Counted from the first letter of the stretch, positions 17,660-27,472 are shown. The stretch: DNA of 64,000 nt from CBDAUN01 sp965214615 (GCA_965214615.1 OZ243952.1:1798001-1862000), one strand, 5' to 3'. Numbers and translations are program-made. Notes: generated by a model from the sequence alone, not told the origin.

Positions 17660-18544
17660 ATGCCTGATGCCCTGAACGAGCGCGCACTGCGTCAAGACGA
17701 GACGCGCGAAAAGCTCGCGATGTTCGGCTTGTCGCTGCCCGCGATTGCTCTTGTATTCGTCATTATCGTCATACCCGTCGGGTGGCTGTTCTGGCTTTCG
17801 CTGTTCAACGACGAAGGGGCGCTGTCGCTCAGCAACTACGCACGGATGCTTGACAGCAAATCGTATACGCGGATTTTTGTGACGACATTCAAGGTCAGCA
17901 TTCTGACTACCGTGTTTTGCGTTCTGATCAGCTATCCGTTTTCATATTTTCTTTCCCAGCTTCCCAGACGCTGGGCCGCGATCGGACTGTTTGCCGTATT
18001 GCTGCCGTTTTGGACCTCTTTGCTGGTTCGCACCTACGCCTGGCTGGTCGTGCTGCAACGCAAGGGGCTGGTGAATGAATGGGGAATCGAGCTGGGACTT
18101 TGGGAGCAGCCGTTGAAACTGGCGCACAATTTGAACGGGACGCTGGTGGGAATGGTGCATATCATGCTTCCTTTCATGGTGCTGCCGCTTTATGCATCCA
18201 TGCGCGCAATCAGTTCCGACTACGTCAAGGCGGCATCCAACCTCGGCGCCGCGCCGACCCGGGCATTCTGGCTGGTGTTTTTTCCCTTGTCGCTGCCGGG
18301 ATTGCTTGCAGGCATGGTGGTTGTCTTTGTGCTGTGCCTGGGCTTTTTCGTGACACCGGCAGTTCTGGGCGGAGGCAAGGTCATCATGGTGTCAATGAAG
18401 ATCGAGACGCTGATCGACTTGTTCTTCAATTTCGGTACTGCAAGCGCACTCGGCGTGGTGCTGATGGCGCTGACCTTGGCCGTGCTGTTTCTTGCCCATC
18501 GGCTGCTGCGCCTGGACAAGGTGCTCGGAGGGCAGGGCGCATGA
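17660..18544 (+). CDS. Polyamine-type ABC transporter permease (PotB-like)
   Basis: This inner-membrane permease has about six helices in 294 residues. The first follows a charged N-terminal tail (LPAIALVFVIIVIPVGWLFWLSLF). The EAA-type coupling loop is visible as YVKAASNLGAAPTRAFWLVFFPLSLPGL. It pairs with the next gene to form the membrane pore; the two overlap by four bases (ATGA), the common PotB-PotC arrangement. Confidence 0.92.
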   Translation: MPDALNERALRQDETREKLAMFGLSLPAIALVFVIIVIPVGWLFWLSLFNDEGALSLSNYARMLDSKSYTRIFVTTFKVSILTTVFCVLISYPFSYFLSQLPRRWAAIGLFAVLLPFWTSLLVRTYAWLVVLQRKGLVNEWGIELGLWEQPLKLAHNLNGTLVGMVHIMLPFMVLPLYASMRAISSDYVKAASNLGAAPTRAFWLVFFPLSLPGLLAGMVVVFVLCLGFFVTPAVLGGGKVIMVSMKIETLIDLFFNFGTASALGVVLMALTLAVLFLAHRLLRLDKVLGGQGA

Positions 18545-19359
18545 ACTGGCTGTCGAGACCGGTTTCGGATACTCAGGTGACCCACGGCGGACGGCTGTGG
18601 CTGTATGTCGTGTCCGGATTGATCATGATGTTTCTTGTGATTCCCACGCTGATAGTGATTCCGATGTCTTTCTCGGACTCTCAGTATCTCGAGTTTCCGC
18701 CGCGGGTATGGTCGTTGCGCTGGTATGACAATTATTTTGGATCTACCGAATGGATGACGGCAACCTGGGTATCGGTCAAGGCGGCGCTTCTTACTGTGAT
18801 TGTGACCACGCCGGTCGCCACTATGGCAGCATACGGCCTGTTTGTTTCAAATCTGAAGGCGGCCCGATGGATCTTTATTCTTCTAATTACGCCGATGATG
18901 GTGCCGCTTATTTTGATCGCGATTGGCGTATTTTTCGCCTATGCCAAGCTGAAGTTGAACAACACAATGCTTGGCCTGGTGCTGGCGCATACAGTCTTGG
19001 CGCTGCCGCTTTGCCTTATTGTGATCAGTGCCGGGCTTAAGAGCTACGACATGAATCAGGAATTGGTGGCGAGAAGCCTTGGAGCATCTCGGCTGAAGGC
19101 TTTTTTAGTGATTACGCTGCCTCAAATCCGGTTTTCCGTGATCAGCGGCGCTTTGCTGGCATTCGTGGTGTCGTTTGACGAAGTGATTGTGGCGCTGTTC
19201 ATTACCGGCGGAGATATGTCCACAATAACCAGAAGCATGTTTCTGGCGCTCCGCGATCAGATCGATCCTACGATCGCATCAATTTCGACCGTGCTGATCG
19301 TCATCACCACCGCTGCGCTGGTTCTCGCTCAGGTATTCGGCAAATCCGGCTCTGACTGA
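18541..19359 (+). CDS. Polyamine-type ABC transporter permease (PotC-like)
   Basis: Second permease of the system, 272 residues from ATG 18541, which overlaps the preceding stop. The frame is open upstream inside potB without similarity. About six hydrophobic helices are seen, and the coupling loop reads ELVARSLGASRLKAFLVITLPQIR. The last helix (STVLIVITTAALVLAQVF) is followed by a short charged tail. It is the last gene of the operon. Confidence 0.92.
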   Translation: MNWLSRPVSDTQVTHGGRLWLYVVSGLIMMFLVIPTLIVIPMSFSDSQYLEFPPRVWSLRWYDNYFGSTEWMTATWVSVKAALLTVIVTTPVATMAAYGLFVSNLKAARWIFILLITPMMVPLILIAIGVFFAYAKLKLNNTMLGLVLAHTVLALPLCLIVISAGLKSYDMNQELVARSLGASRLKAFLVITLPQIRFSVISGALLAFVVSFDEVIVALFITGGDMSTITRSMFLALRDQIDPTIASISTVLIVITTAALVLAQVFGKSGSD

Positions 19360-19729
19360 GTCGGGAGCATTTTATTCGCAGTATTCATCGGGCGTTGCAA
19401 GGCGATCCGAGAAGGGCTGGGAGTTCGTCCGCCGAGTTTGCGATCTTAGAATAGTAAATTTGCAATCACCGGCCGAATTGTCGATAATGAGCGAATCTTA
19501 TAGGAAATAATGCAAATAAAAATCAAAAATTCGGGTGGAGAGTAGGTGCGACAAAATTCGATTTTGCCTGCGCTGAGCACTTTCTTGTTGTCTCGCCTTC
19601 GGTTCCGCGGTGTTCATCCTCGGCTTACATATCTGATTCGTGCATGTCATGACGCGTGACCTCTGGCGACTCTCATCCCGTCAATCAACAATTTTCAAGT
19701 GAACTTTAGCATGGAGAAATCTTACTACT
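19360..19729. other. AT-rich leader of the Dpp/Opp-like operon
   Basis: These 370 bases separate two ABC operons. The middle (about 19440-19530) is AT-rich and probably carries the promoter, but no hexamer pair stands out. A short perfect hairpin, CAAAAT-TCG-ATTTTG, lies at 19552-19566. No gene was found. Confidence 0.35.
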
Positions 19730-21361
19730 ATGAAAGATAAATTTACCCCTGAACACAAGTCCGGAGACCTTAAGCTGTCGCGTTTGTCCCCGTATGAAAA
19801 GGGCTTGGTAGAAAACGCCGTCAAAGGCGGATTCCGTCGCCGCGACGTACTCAAGCTGATGGCTGTAACAGGCGTTTCACTGGCGACAGCGAAGCATCTG
19901 CTATTTTCGGGCCAGAAGGCAATGGCTGAAATGCCGAAAAAGGGCGGTTTTGTTCGCATGGTGTCCAACTTGCATGGTCCGGACGATCAGCTGGATCCTC
20001 CGCTGTTCACATCGACAATCGACTATACGCGAGGCCGGGCGATCTACAACAACCTGATTCAGCATAACGACGATCTTACGACGCGTGGGGAACTTGCCGA
20101 AACCATCGAGCCGAACGCCGATGCGAGCGAATGGACCCTGAAGCTTCGAAAGGGAGTAACGTTCCATGACGGTTCGCCGTTTACCGCAGACGATGTCGTC
20201 TACAGCATGAATCGTCACATGGGCGAGGATTCGACTTCGGTCATCAAATCCGTTCTTGCATCCATTCAGGAATGGAAGAAAGTGAACTCGCACGAGGTCA
20301 AGGCGGTACTCAATACGCCGAACGCCGACCTGCCGACACTGCTCGGACTGTTTCAGGCCAAGATCGTCAAGAATGGAACGACAGGCGACGGTATCGGCAC
20401 AGGTCCGTTCGTGCTTGATTCGTTTGAGCCTGGCGTCAAGTCGGTGCATTCTCGCAATGAGAACTACTGGCGCGACGGACCGAATCTGGACGGACTGGAA
20501 ATCACTGCCATCACCGACCCGGTAGCTCGCGTCAATGCGCTGATTGCAGGCGACGTCCAGCTGGCAACGCAGATAAATCCGAATGCGTTCAGGCAGGTCG
20601 AAGAAGCCGAAGGCGTGACGCTGCTTTCAACACCGGCCGCATTGCAGCTCGGTATTTGCGCACTTAAAAATGCCGAACCCGGATCGAATGACGATTTTGT
20701 CAAGGGACTGCAATACATTCAGGACCGCGAACGCATCGTCAAACGAATACTCAAGGGCAGGGGGTCTGTGGGCAATGACACTCCGATTTCATCGGCGCAT
20801 GGACCGGATCACTGCCACGAATTGCCGCAGCGGGAGTTTGACCCCGACAAGGCTAAATTCCACTTTGAGAAATCCGGATATTCGTCTGCAGAGCTGTATG
20901 TAGCGCCTGTGACTTCAGGTATCGAGGAAGCTTGCCTGCTAGCGCAGACAAACTGCGCCAAAATTGGCTTCGACCTGAAAATCACCAAGGTGCCGACTGA
21001 TGGCTACTGGGGCGCAATATGGATGAATGAGCCATTGAACGTCGTCACATGGAACATGCGTCCGACAGCGCAGTCGCAAATGGCAATCCAGTTCGGACCA
21101 GGCGCCGCGTGGAACGACACCTACTGGAACAATGAGCGAATGGGTGTTTTGCTGCAGGAAGTTCTCTCAGTGACAGACACCGCCCTGCGTCATGAGATGA
21201 TGTGTGAAATGCAGACGCTGATCCACAATGGCAGCGGAATGGTGATTCCCGCATTTTCAAACATCAACGACGGAATTGCCGACAACGTCATGGGTGTTCC
21301 CAAGGTTCCGCTTGGACAACTGGGCGGCAATGAGTGGCCTGAATTTGTCTGGCTGGCTTAA
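19730..21361 (+). CDS. Dipeptide/oligopeptide-type ABC transporter substrate-binding protein
   Basis: Family-5 binding protein (SBP_bac_5) of 543 residues. The N terminus is atypical: about 35 charged residues precede RRRDVLKLMAVTGVSLATA, a twin-arginine (Tat)-like signal with a modest hydrophobic core. Export in folded form is therefore likely. The mature part has the family segment WTLKLRKGVTFHDGSPFTADDVVYS. The ligand may be a peptide, nickel, an opine or another compound; sequence alone does not say. It heads the operon with two permeases and one fused ATPase. Confidence 0.9.
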   Translation: MKDKFTPEHKSGDLKLSRLSPYEKGLVENAVKGGFRRRDVLKLMAVTGVSLATAKHLLFSGQKAMAEMPKKGGFVRMVSNLHGPDDQLDPPLFTSTIDYTRGRAIYNNLIQHNDDLTTRGELAETIEPNADASEWTLKLRKGVTFHDGSPFTADDVVYSMNRHMGEDSTSVIKSVLASIQEWKKVNSHEVKAVLNTPNADLPTLLGLFQAKIVKNGTTGDGIGTGPFVLDSFEPGVKSVHSRNENYWRDGPNLDGLEITAITDPVARVNALIAGDVQLATQINPNAFRQVEEAEGVTLLSTPAALQLGICALKNAEPGSNDDFVKGLQYIQDRERIVKRILKGRGSVGNDTPISSAHGPDHCHELPQREFDPDKAKFHFEKSGYSSAELYVAPVTSGIEEACLLAQTNCAKIGFDLKITKVPTDGYWGAIWMNEPLNVVTWNMRPTAQSQMAIQFGPGAAWNDTYWNNERMGVLLQEVLSVTDTALRHEMMCEMQTLIHNGSGMVIPAFSNINDGIADNVMGVPKVPLGQLGGNEWPEFVWLA

Positions 21362-21383
21362 TTCCTAGGAACACAGATTCCGA

Positions 21384-21438
21384 GTTGCAGTCGGGGAGGC
21401 ATGCTTTAACGGCACGTCTCCTCGGCATATTTTGCAAC
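21384..21438 (+). promoter_or_regulatory. Intercistronic hairpin after the binding-protein gene
   Basis: An imperfect 15-pair inner stem joins 21390-21404 to 21412-21426, with a few G-U pairs and one mismatch. An outer stem GTTGCA/TGCAAC (21384-21389 with 21433-21438) extends it. It starts 23 bases after the binding-protein stop and ends 28 bases before the permease start. Confidence 0.5.
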
Positions 21439-21466
21439 GACCCACCGTATAAAGAGGAATAGAACT

Positions 21467-22417
21467 ATGATGTTGCAAATGGTATTGCGCCGTGTCTGGA
21501 TTGGCATTGCGACTATGGTCGTCGTTTCGGTGATCGTATTCATAATGACCAGCATACTTCCAGGCGATGTGGCTCAAATTGTGCTTGGCCAGAGCGCCAC
21601 ACCGGAAACCTTGGCAGCGTTGCGCGCAGAAATGGGACTGGATCAGCCTGCCTACGTGCGATACTTTTTGTGGCTTGGCAATATGGCAACCGGAGATCTT
21701 GGGATATCCAAGGCGGGCGGAGCGGCCATCTCCGATCTGATCGGTGGCCGATTTGCCAATACCATGATATTGGCGGGATTTGTTGCCGCGATTTCCATAC
21801 CGATTTCGATATTTCTCGGACTCTGGGCTGCGATGCATCCGGGCACCTGGCTCGATCGCGGTGTCACGGCCGGCACGCTGGCGACCATATCAGTGCCTGA
21901 GTTCTTTATCGCCACTTTGATGGTTTTGATTCTCGCCGTCAACCTGAACTGGCTGCCATCGACGGCCTTGCTGCGGGACGAAATGACATTTTTCGAGCTT
22001 CTTCAAGGTTTGGCAATGCCCATCATCACCCTGGTCATCGTGGTGTCTGCGCAGATGATCCGGATGACCCGCGCGGGCATTTTAAATGTGATGAATTCGC
22101 CGTACATTGAAATGGCGATTCTCAAAGGAGTGCCGAGAGGAAGAATCATCTTGCGGCATGCCTTCTACAATGCAATCGGTCCGATCATCAATGTGATCGC
22201 ACTGAATTTGGCCTACCTGGTCAGCGGCGTCGTAATCGTAGAAACGATTTTCGCCTATCCGGGTCTAGCCAAGCTGATGATCGACGGGGTTCAAACCCGT
22301 GATCTGCCATTGGTCCAGGCGTGCGCAATGATTTTTTGCGGCACCTATGTGATTCTGATATTGATTGCGGACATCGGTTCAATTGTTTCGAACCCGCGTC
22401 TTCGTCATCCGAAATAA
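21467..22417 (+). CDS. Dipeptide-type ABC transporter permease (DppB-like)
   Basis: This 316-residue permease has the DppB/OppB opening: helix 1 (VWIGIATMVVVSVIVFIMTSILPGD), then the family extension with LDQPAYVRYFLWLGNMATGDLGIS. The coupling loop is MAILKGVPRGRIILRHAFYNAIGPIINV, and the C-terminal helices end in VILILIADIGSIVSNPRLRH. It is followed by the DppC-like gene after 12 bases. Confidence 0.93.
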   Translation: MMLQMVLRRVWIGIATMVVVSVIVFIMTSILPGDVAQIVLGQSATPETLAALRAEMGLDQPAYVRYFLWLGNMATGDLGISKAGGAAISDLIGGRFANTMILAGFVAAISIPISIFLGLWAAMHPGTWLDRGVTAGTLATISVPEFFIATLMVLILAVNLNWLPSTALLRDEMTFFELLQGLAMPIITLVIVVSAQMIRMTRAGILNVMNSPYIEMAILKGVPRGRIILRHAFYNAIGPIINVIALNLAYLVSGVVIVETIFAYPGLAKLMIDGVQTRDLPLVQACAMIFCGTYVILILIADIGSIVSNPRLRHPK

Positions 22418-22429
22418 GGAGCAATTGCC

Positions 22430-23359
22430 ATGAGTGAATCCGAAATCAAACAAAACGAAGTCGGTCAGGAAATTGTTGAAAAACTGGACAAGTTTGACGA
22501 ACTTCCTGACGCACCGCCTAAGCGAAAAATCAAGCTATCCTGGACGGGAAAGATTGCCACCGGCATCGTCGTCTTCTGGATAGTCATTGCGCTGATCGGT
22601 CCCTTTATTGCGCCGTTCCATGAAATGGATATGGACGGGGACGACTCCTTTCTGAACGCCCATTCCAATGAATACGGGACTTTCTATCTAGGTACGGACT
22701 ATCTGGGCCGCGATACGCTTTCCCGGATCGCCTGGGGCGCGCGAATGACCATAGGCATCTCCCTTGCCTCGACATTGCTTGCCTATGCAATCGGGATAAC
22801 TCTTGGAATTGCGGCAGCGGTGAAAGGCGGGTGGATCGACATGGCAATCAGCCGCGTCAATGACTCGATACTGGCGCTGCCTTCGATTATGCTCGGCCTG
22901 ATTGCGATCGCGGCATTCGGGTCGTCCATTGCCATTTTGATTTTCATTGCAGGAATCATCTATGCATCAAGCGTGTTCCGCATAGCTCGGGCGCTGGGTC
23001 TCGACATCATGGTTCAAGACTATGTAGAGGCTGCAAGAGTGCGCGGAGAAGGGCTTTGGTGGATCATTAAATCCGAAGTCCTGCCCAATGCGGCGATGCC
23101 GCTTGCAACCGATTTCGGTCTGCGCCTCGTATTCGTGGTTCTGTTTATTTCGAGTCTGAGTTTTCTCGGTCTCGGAGTGCAGCCGCCGGCGGCTGACTGG
23201 GGTAGCATGGTGCGCGAAAATCTCGCCGGACTGACCTACAACTCGTGGGCGGCAGTGTGGCCGGCATTTGCGATCGCCACTTTCACAATCGCAATTAACC
23301 TGATTGTGGACGATATTTCCGCCAAGTCCGGCGGCAGCCTAGCAAAGAAGATGGTGTAG
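22430..23359 (+). CDS. Dipeptide-type ABC transporter permease (DppC-like)
   Basis: Partner permease of 309 residues. A charged cytoplasmic N terminus of about 45 residues precedes helix 1 (GKIATGIVVFWIVIALIGPFIAPF). The DppC motif GTDYLGRDTLSRIAWGARMTIGIS follows, and the coupling loop is YVEAARVRGEGLWWIIKSEVLPNAAMPL. The ATPase gene starts four bases after the stop. Confidence 0.93.
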   Translation: MSESEIKQNEVGQEIVEKLDKFDELPDAPPKRKIKLSWTGKIATGIVVFWIVIALIGPFIAPFHEMDMDGDDSFLNAHSNEYGTFYLGTDYLGRDTLSRIAWGARMTIGISLASTLLAYAIGITLGIAAAVKGGWIDMAISRVNDSILALPSIMLGLIAIAAFGSSIAILIFIAGIIYASSVFRIARALGLDIMVQDYVEAARVRGEGLWWIIKSEVLPNAAMPLATDFGLRLVFVVLFISSLSFLGLGVQPPAADWGSMVRENLAGLTYNSWAAVWPAFAIATFTIAINLIVDDISAKSGGSLAKKMV

Positions 23360-23363
23360 AAAT

Positions 23364-25265
23364 ATGGACTCACAAGCACAAACGAAATTGCTGGAAGTTA
23401 AGGACCTGAGAATCAGTGCCTACAACGATGAGAAAAAGGAGATACAGATCGTCAAGGGAGTTACTTTTGACATCTATAGAGGCCAGGTGGTGGCTTTGAT
23501 TGGCGAATCCGGATCAGGCAAAACCACAATTTCTCTGGCATCGCTCGCCTATACCAAGCCCGGCTTGGAGTTTGCGGGAGGGCAGGTGCTGCTCAACGGC
23601 GAGGATGTGCTCACGGCGCCTCCGTTGCGCCAGCGAGAGATTCGTGGGGCTGCCGTAGCCTATTTGGCGCAAAGCGCAGCTGCCACGTTCAACCCGGCGA
23701 TTACCATAAACGAGCAGGTGACCGAATCGGCGGTCCTGCATGGAATTCTGACGCAGGAAGAGGCGAACAAGCGAGCAACGGAACTTTACCACGCGCTTGA
23801 ACTGCCGGATCCCGACCGGATCGGCCATCGCTATCCTCATCAGGTTTCCGGAGGGCAGTTGCAGCGCCTTATGGCCGCGATGGCATTGTGCGGCAAGCCG
23901 GAACTGATGGTTCTGGACGAACCGACAACCGCTTTGGACGTCACTACTCAGATCGAAGTGCTCAAAGCCTTCAAGAAGGTGATTCGGGAAGAAAATTCCG
24001 CGGCAATCTATGTCACTCACGATCTTGCAGTAGTCGCCCAGATTGCGGACTACATCGTAGTGCTCTACAGTGGCGAGATTATGGAAGAGGGCACAGCGGA
24101 GCAGATCATCTACAATCCGACTCACGCCTACACCAAGCGCTTGATGGACGCTGTGCGTCCCAAGCCAGTAGCTGGCCTTGGCACTAGCGTGGGAGCTGAG
24201 CATGATCGCATGGTGCCTGCGGTCGCGGTTGAAGAGATGACTGCCGGCTACGGCGGTATCGTCGACGGCGAACCGGCAATTCCCATTCTACGGGATGTGT
24301 CCGTAGACGTAATGAATGCCCATGTCGTCGGCGTAATTGGCGAATCCGGCTGCGGGAAATCGACACTCGCCCGCGTCATGGCCGGCATACTGCCTCAGGC
24401 AAAGGGCACAGTGAAGCTGGAAGACAAGGAATTGAAGGGCAGTCTGCTCAATCGCAGCCGCGAAGAATTGCAAAAGATTCAGTTCGTGTTCCAGATGGCG
24501 GATACGGCTTTGAATCCCAAGCAGACCATCGGACAGATTCTCGGCCGTCCTCTGGAGTTCTATCACGGCTTGAGAGGCAGGGCAAAACATGCCAAGGTCG
24601 CTGAAATTCTGCAGATGGTCGAATTGCCTCCGGAATTCGCGAGCCGCTATCCAATGGAGCTTTCCGGCGGACAGAAGCAGCGAATCAATATGGCGCGATC
24701 GCTTGCGGCAAATCCGGAAGTGCTTCTGTGCGACGAAGTGACATCAGCGCTCGACAGCATCGTTGGCGCCAATGTGATCAAGTTGCTCACCGCGCTCAGA
24801 GATAAGACCGGCGTGTCGTTTGTGTTCATCAGCCACGATTTGTCTACTGTCGCCTCGTTCGCAGATGAGATCGTGGTGCTCTATGCCGGACGGGTGGTAG
24901 AGCAAGGACCGACGGACGAAGTTCTTGAACCGCCATTTCACCCGTACACCCGCCTTCTGATCAGCTCGGTTCCGGAACTTCGGATCGGCTGGCTGGAAGA
25001 CACGATGGAAAAGCGGGAGATGGCGGTCGGAATCGCCAAGGGAGTGGAGATCACATCGGTCGGCTGTCCGTTCTTCAACAGGTGCCCGATGGGCATCGAT
25101 GGAACATGCGACAAGCAGAGCCCTCCGATTCGGGAACTCGAAAATGGTCATGAGATTGCGTGTCATCTGAGCATTAGCGAATTGGAAGAAGCCGAAAAGG
25201 AAGCCCAGAAAATTCTGCGAGGCTACGAAAAATTGGTCGACGAGTCATTGGGGATGCGAGCGTAG
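23364..25265 (+). CDS. Fused dipeptide-type ABC transporter ATPase (DppD-DppF-like)
   Basis: Two complete ATPases in one 633-residue chain. Domain 1 (about residues 8-270) has Walker A GESGSGKTT, signature VSGGQLQR, Walker B LMVLDEPTTALD and switch VTHDLAVVA. Domain 2 (about 285-560) has GESGCGKST, LSGGQKQRINMARSL, VLLCDEVTSALD and ISHDLSTVA. In domain 2 the usual Glu-Pro after Walker B reads Glu-Val. An oligopeptide-type C-terminal region with four cysteines (CPFFNRCPMGIDGTC ... C) follows, as in OppD/DppD. The fusion, known in this family, lets one gene supply both nucleotide-binding subunits. Confidence 0.93.
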   Translation: MDSQAQTKLLEVKDLRISAYNDEKKEIQIVKGVTFDIYRGQVVALIGESGSGKTTISLASLAYTKPGLEFAGGQVLLNGEDVLTAPPLRQREIRGAAVAYLAQSAAATFNPAITINEQVTESAVLHGILTQEEANKRATELYHALELPDPDRIGHRYPHQVSGGQLQRLMAAMALCGKPELMVLDEPTTALDVTTQIEVLKAFKKVIREENSAAIYVTHDLAVVAQIADYIVVLYSGEIMEEGTAEQIIYNPTHAYTKRLMDAVRPKPVAGLGTSVGAEHDRMVPAVAVEEMTAGYGGIVDGEPAIPILRDVSVDVMNAHVVGVIGESGCGKSTLARVMAGILPQAKGTVKLEDKELKGSLLNRSREELQKIQFVFQMADTALNPKQTIGQILGRPLEFYHGLRGRAKHAKVAEILQMVELPPEFASRYPMELSGGQKQRINMARSLAANPEVLLCDEVTSALDSIVGANVIKLLTALRDKTGVSFVFISHDLSTVASFADEIVVLYAGRVVEQGPTDEVLEPPFHPYTRLLISSVPELRIGWLEDTMEKREMAVGIAKGVEITSVGCPFFNRCPMGIDGTCDKQSPPIRELENGHEIACHLSISELEEAEKEAQKILRGYEKLVDESLGMRA

Positions 25266-25461
25266 CAAGATCGCGCACGTTCGAAACAGGACGTCGAACA
25301 AGTTCAAAACGGGCGAACGGACGGCACCGGCATCCGAGCTGTGCGCTCGCCCATCACTTCAAATCGGTGCTGCCCAAAGCACTAGGCGCTGAATCGAATT
25401 GGTCGGCGTATTGGGTCTGTTGTCTGGCTTCGGATCGTGTCTGTCCGCGATTCGAGTTCGG

Positions 25462-27000
25462 TCACCATCGGCAAATCCACTCATTGTCTATCGCAGGACA
25501 AGGCGGAAATTGCTCCTTGATGACATCGCGCAGTTTCGATTCAATCGCCGCAGTTTCAGGTTCACCGAACAGGTTGACACATTCCGACGGATCATCGTCG
25601 AGATTGTAAAGATCCCCCCAATCCGGTTGCTTCGGATACACGGTCATTCGCCATTGATCAGTGCGAACTGTCTGGTTGTAGAGCTCCGGACGTGCTGACG
25701 GGTGATACTCTCCGAAGTCATATTCTCTTAGTCGCGCGCAGTTGTCGAAAAGAGCAAGCATGCTGGTGCCGTCGAATGCATGCCTTTGTGTTCCAATTCC
25801 TGCTGCATCAAGCATGGTTGGCGCAAGGTCGATGTGACTGGTGAGCGCATCGATGCGGATTCCCTTCGGGATTCCAGGACCTTGCATAAGGCAGGGTATT
25901 TCAGTCAGTTGGCGGTATGGCGGCGGTCCCTTGTGAAGCAGTCCATGATCTCCGAGCAGTTCACCGTGGTCCGAAGTGAATATCACCAATGTGCTGTCTG
26001 TCAGTCCCGCACGCTGGATGTAATCCAGCAGTCGCCCGACTTGATCATCGATCATCTTGATCATCGCACGGGTATGGGCGATCGCAAGTTGCAAAGACGT
26101 ATCACTGACGGATTCGGTTGTGATCATTGAACCGGCCTCCAAGTCATTCGGGGCCGCCCAGAAGAGTTCTCTGAATCCCTGTCCTTTCGGAAACATCTGA
26201 CCGTAGTAGGGCAACTGACGCTGCAGTTCCGATTTGCTAGGTCGGGGCACTGTTTCGCTTGCATAGTCGAAAAGATCGGCATAGTAATCCGTGGGATCAA
26301 ACGGATGATGCGGATCCGGATACGAAACAAACATAAAAAACGGCGCTTGTGCAGCATCATTGTGCTCCAGAAAGGAAATTGCCCGATCTGTGATCCAGGT
26401 GTTGTAGTGATGATCATTGCCAATGGCTGAACGCCAAATCTCATCAAGATCTTCGGGTGGCGCCGTCTGTGCGCTGCAAGGCTGAAGAAGCGGAACCGAT
26501 TCGGGGTGATTCTCGTGCAGCCAGCGGGCGTAATGCCCGGCAAGATGCGCTGTATCCGATTCCCCGAGCAAAAGATCGAGGGACTGATAGCCATAATACG
26601 GTCCGCGCCAGTGTTCCGACTCGGGCAATGTCCAAAATGCCCGAGAATCCGGCATGCGGCGCTCGGCAGGTGCGAGCAAAGGCTGAAGATGCTGCTTTCC
26701 GACACTGTGAGTGCGATACCCCGATGCCGCGAGCGTGTCTGTCACGACCGGTACATCGCTAGGCAGAGCCATGCCGTTCTTCGCCAGCTTGTGGTTTCGC
26801 GGATAGAGCCCCGAGATCATCGTAGCTCTGCTCGGCGAGCACATTTGCATCGGTGTGCTGTGCCTGCGGAATTGGACCCCGTTGGCTGCGATACGGTCGA
26901 TATTTTCGGTTCTTGCGCGGTGATTTCCTGCGCATCCGAGGCTGTCAGATCGTTGCTGATCGGTGCATATGAACAGAATATTCGGGCGAGTGTTTTTCAT
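25462..27000 (-). CDS. Sulfatase-family hydrolase
   Basis: Alkaline-phosphatase-superfamily sulfatase of 512 residues. It opens with RPNILFICTDQQRSDSLG, where Asp14 is followed by Gln rather than a second Asp; this DQ pair is typical of choline-sulfatase and phosphonate-monoester-hydrolase-like members. The formylglycine motif is CSPSRATMISG (Cys54), the metal segment is VIFTSDHGELLGDHG, and a C-terminal subdomain follows. No signal peptide is seen, so it is probably cytoplasmic. The Cys would need a formylglycine-generating enzyme, which is not in this window. Substrate unknown; it is convergent with the Dpp-like operon and may act on an imported compound (inference). Confidence 0.87.
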   Translation of the reverse strand: MKNTRPNILFICTDQQRSDSLGCAGNHRARTENIDRIAANGVQFRRHSTPMQMCSPSRATMISGLYPRNHKLAKNGMALPSDVPVVTDTLAASGYRTHSVGKQHLQPLLAPAERRMPDSRAFWTLPESEHWRGPYYGYQSLDLLLGESDTAHLAGHYARWLHENHPESVPLLQPCSAQTAPPEDLDEIWRSAIGNDHHYNTWITDRAISFLEHNDAAQAPFFMFVSYPDPHHPFDPTDYYADLFDYASETVPRPSKSELQRQLPYYGQMFPKGQGFRELFWAAPNDLEAGSMITTESVSDTSLQLAIAHTRAMIKMIDDQVGRLLDYIQRAGLTDSTLVIFTSDHGELLGDHGLLHKGPPPYRQLTEIPCLMQGPGIPKGIRIDALTSHIDLAPTMLDAAGIGTQRHAFDGTSMLALFDNCARLREYDFGEYHPSARPELYNQTVRTDQWRMTVYPKQPDWGDLYNLDDDPSECVNLFGEPETAAIESKLRDVIKEQFPPCPAIDNEWICRW

Positions 27001-27472
27001 TGCAATGAAATATTACACTATATTGTAAATCAATGAATAAAATTAACGATTTAATGAAATAGATGAATAATCATTCGATTCGAGCCCGCTGTGTCGCCGA
27101 CGACGGTTCAGCCGCAATCGATGCGAGCCCGCGAGTTCACGCTAAGTTCGACCGGAGCAATTTACTGAATGCGGCGTGATTCCTCAAAGTGACAGTACGG
27201 CACTTGCAGTATAATTGGCGACTTATTTGAATGTCTAAGCATAGATAGCTTGCAGCATAACGGGACTCGTTCAGCTACTGCGACCTAGAGAGCATGCAAG
27301 GCCAATGGGGTTGAGGCAGCTTTGCTGATATGCGCGACACGGGCAAGACAGTATCTATGCAAATACTTTCAGCACCTGGTTTTGCAGGCCAATGGACTTA
27401 TCTGTGAGCAAGTTTCGCTCAATTCCTCGCATTCAACACGAACCGCGCTATTGAATTTAAATTAGGATTCCA
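27001..27472. other. Divergent promoter region between sulfatase and lepB
   Basis: These 472 bases contain no recognised gene; the lepA gene that often precedes lepB is absent. Next to the sulfatase start is TTACA-N6-TGTAA (27013-27028), a perfect 5-base dyad that could be an operator. A TATAAT at 27210-27215 with GTGACA 15 bases upstream is a candidate promoter for the lepB direction, implying a leader of about 250 bases. Confidence 0.4.
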
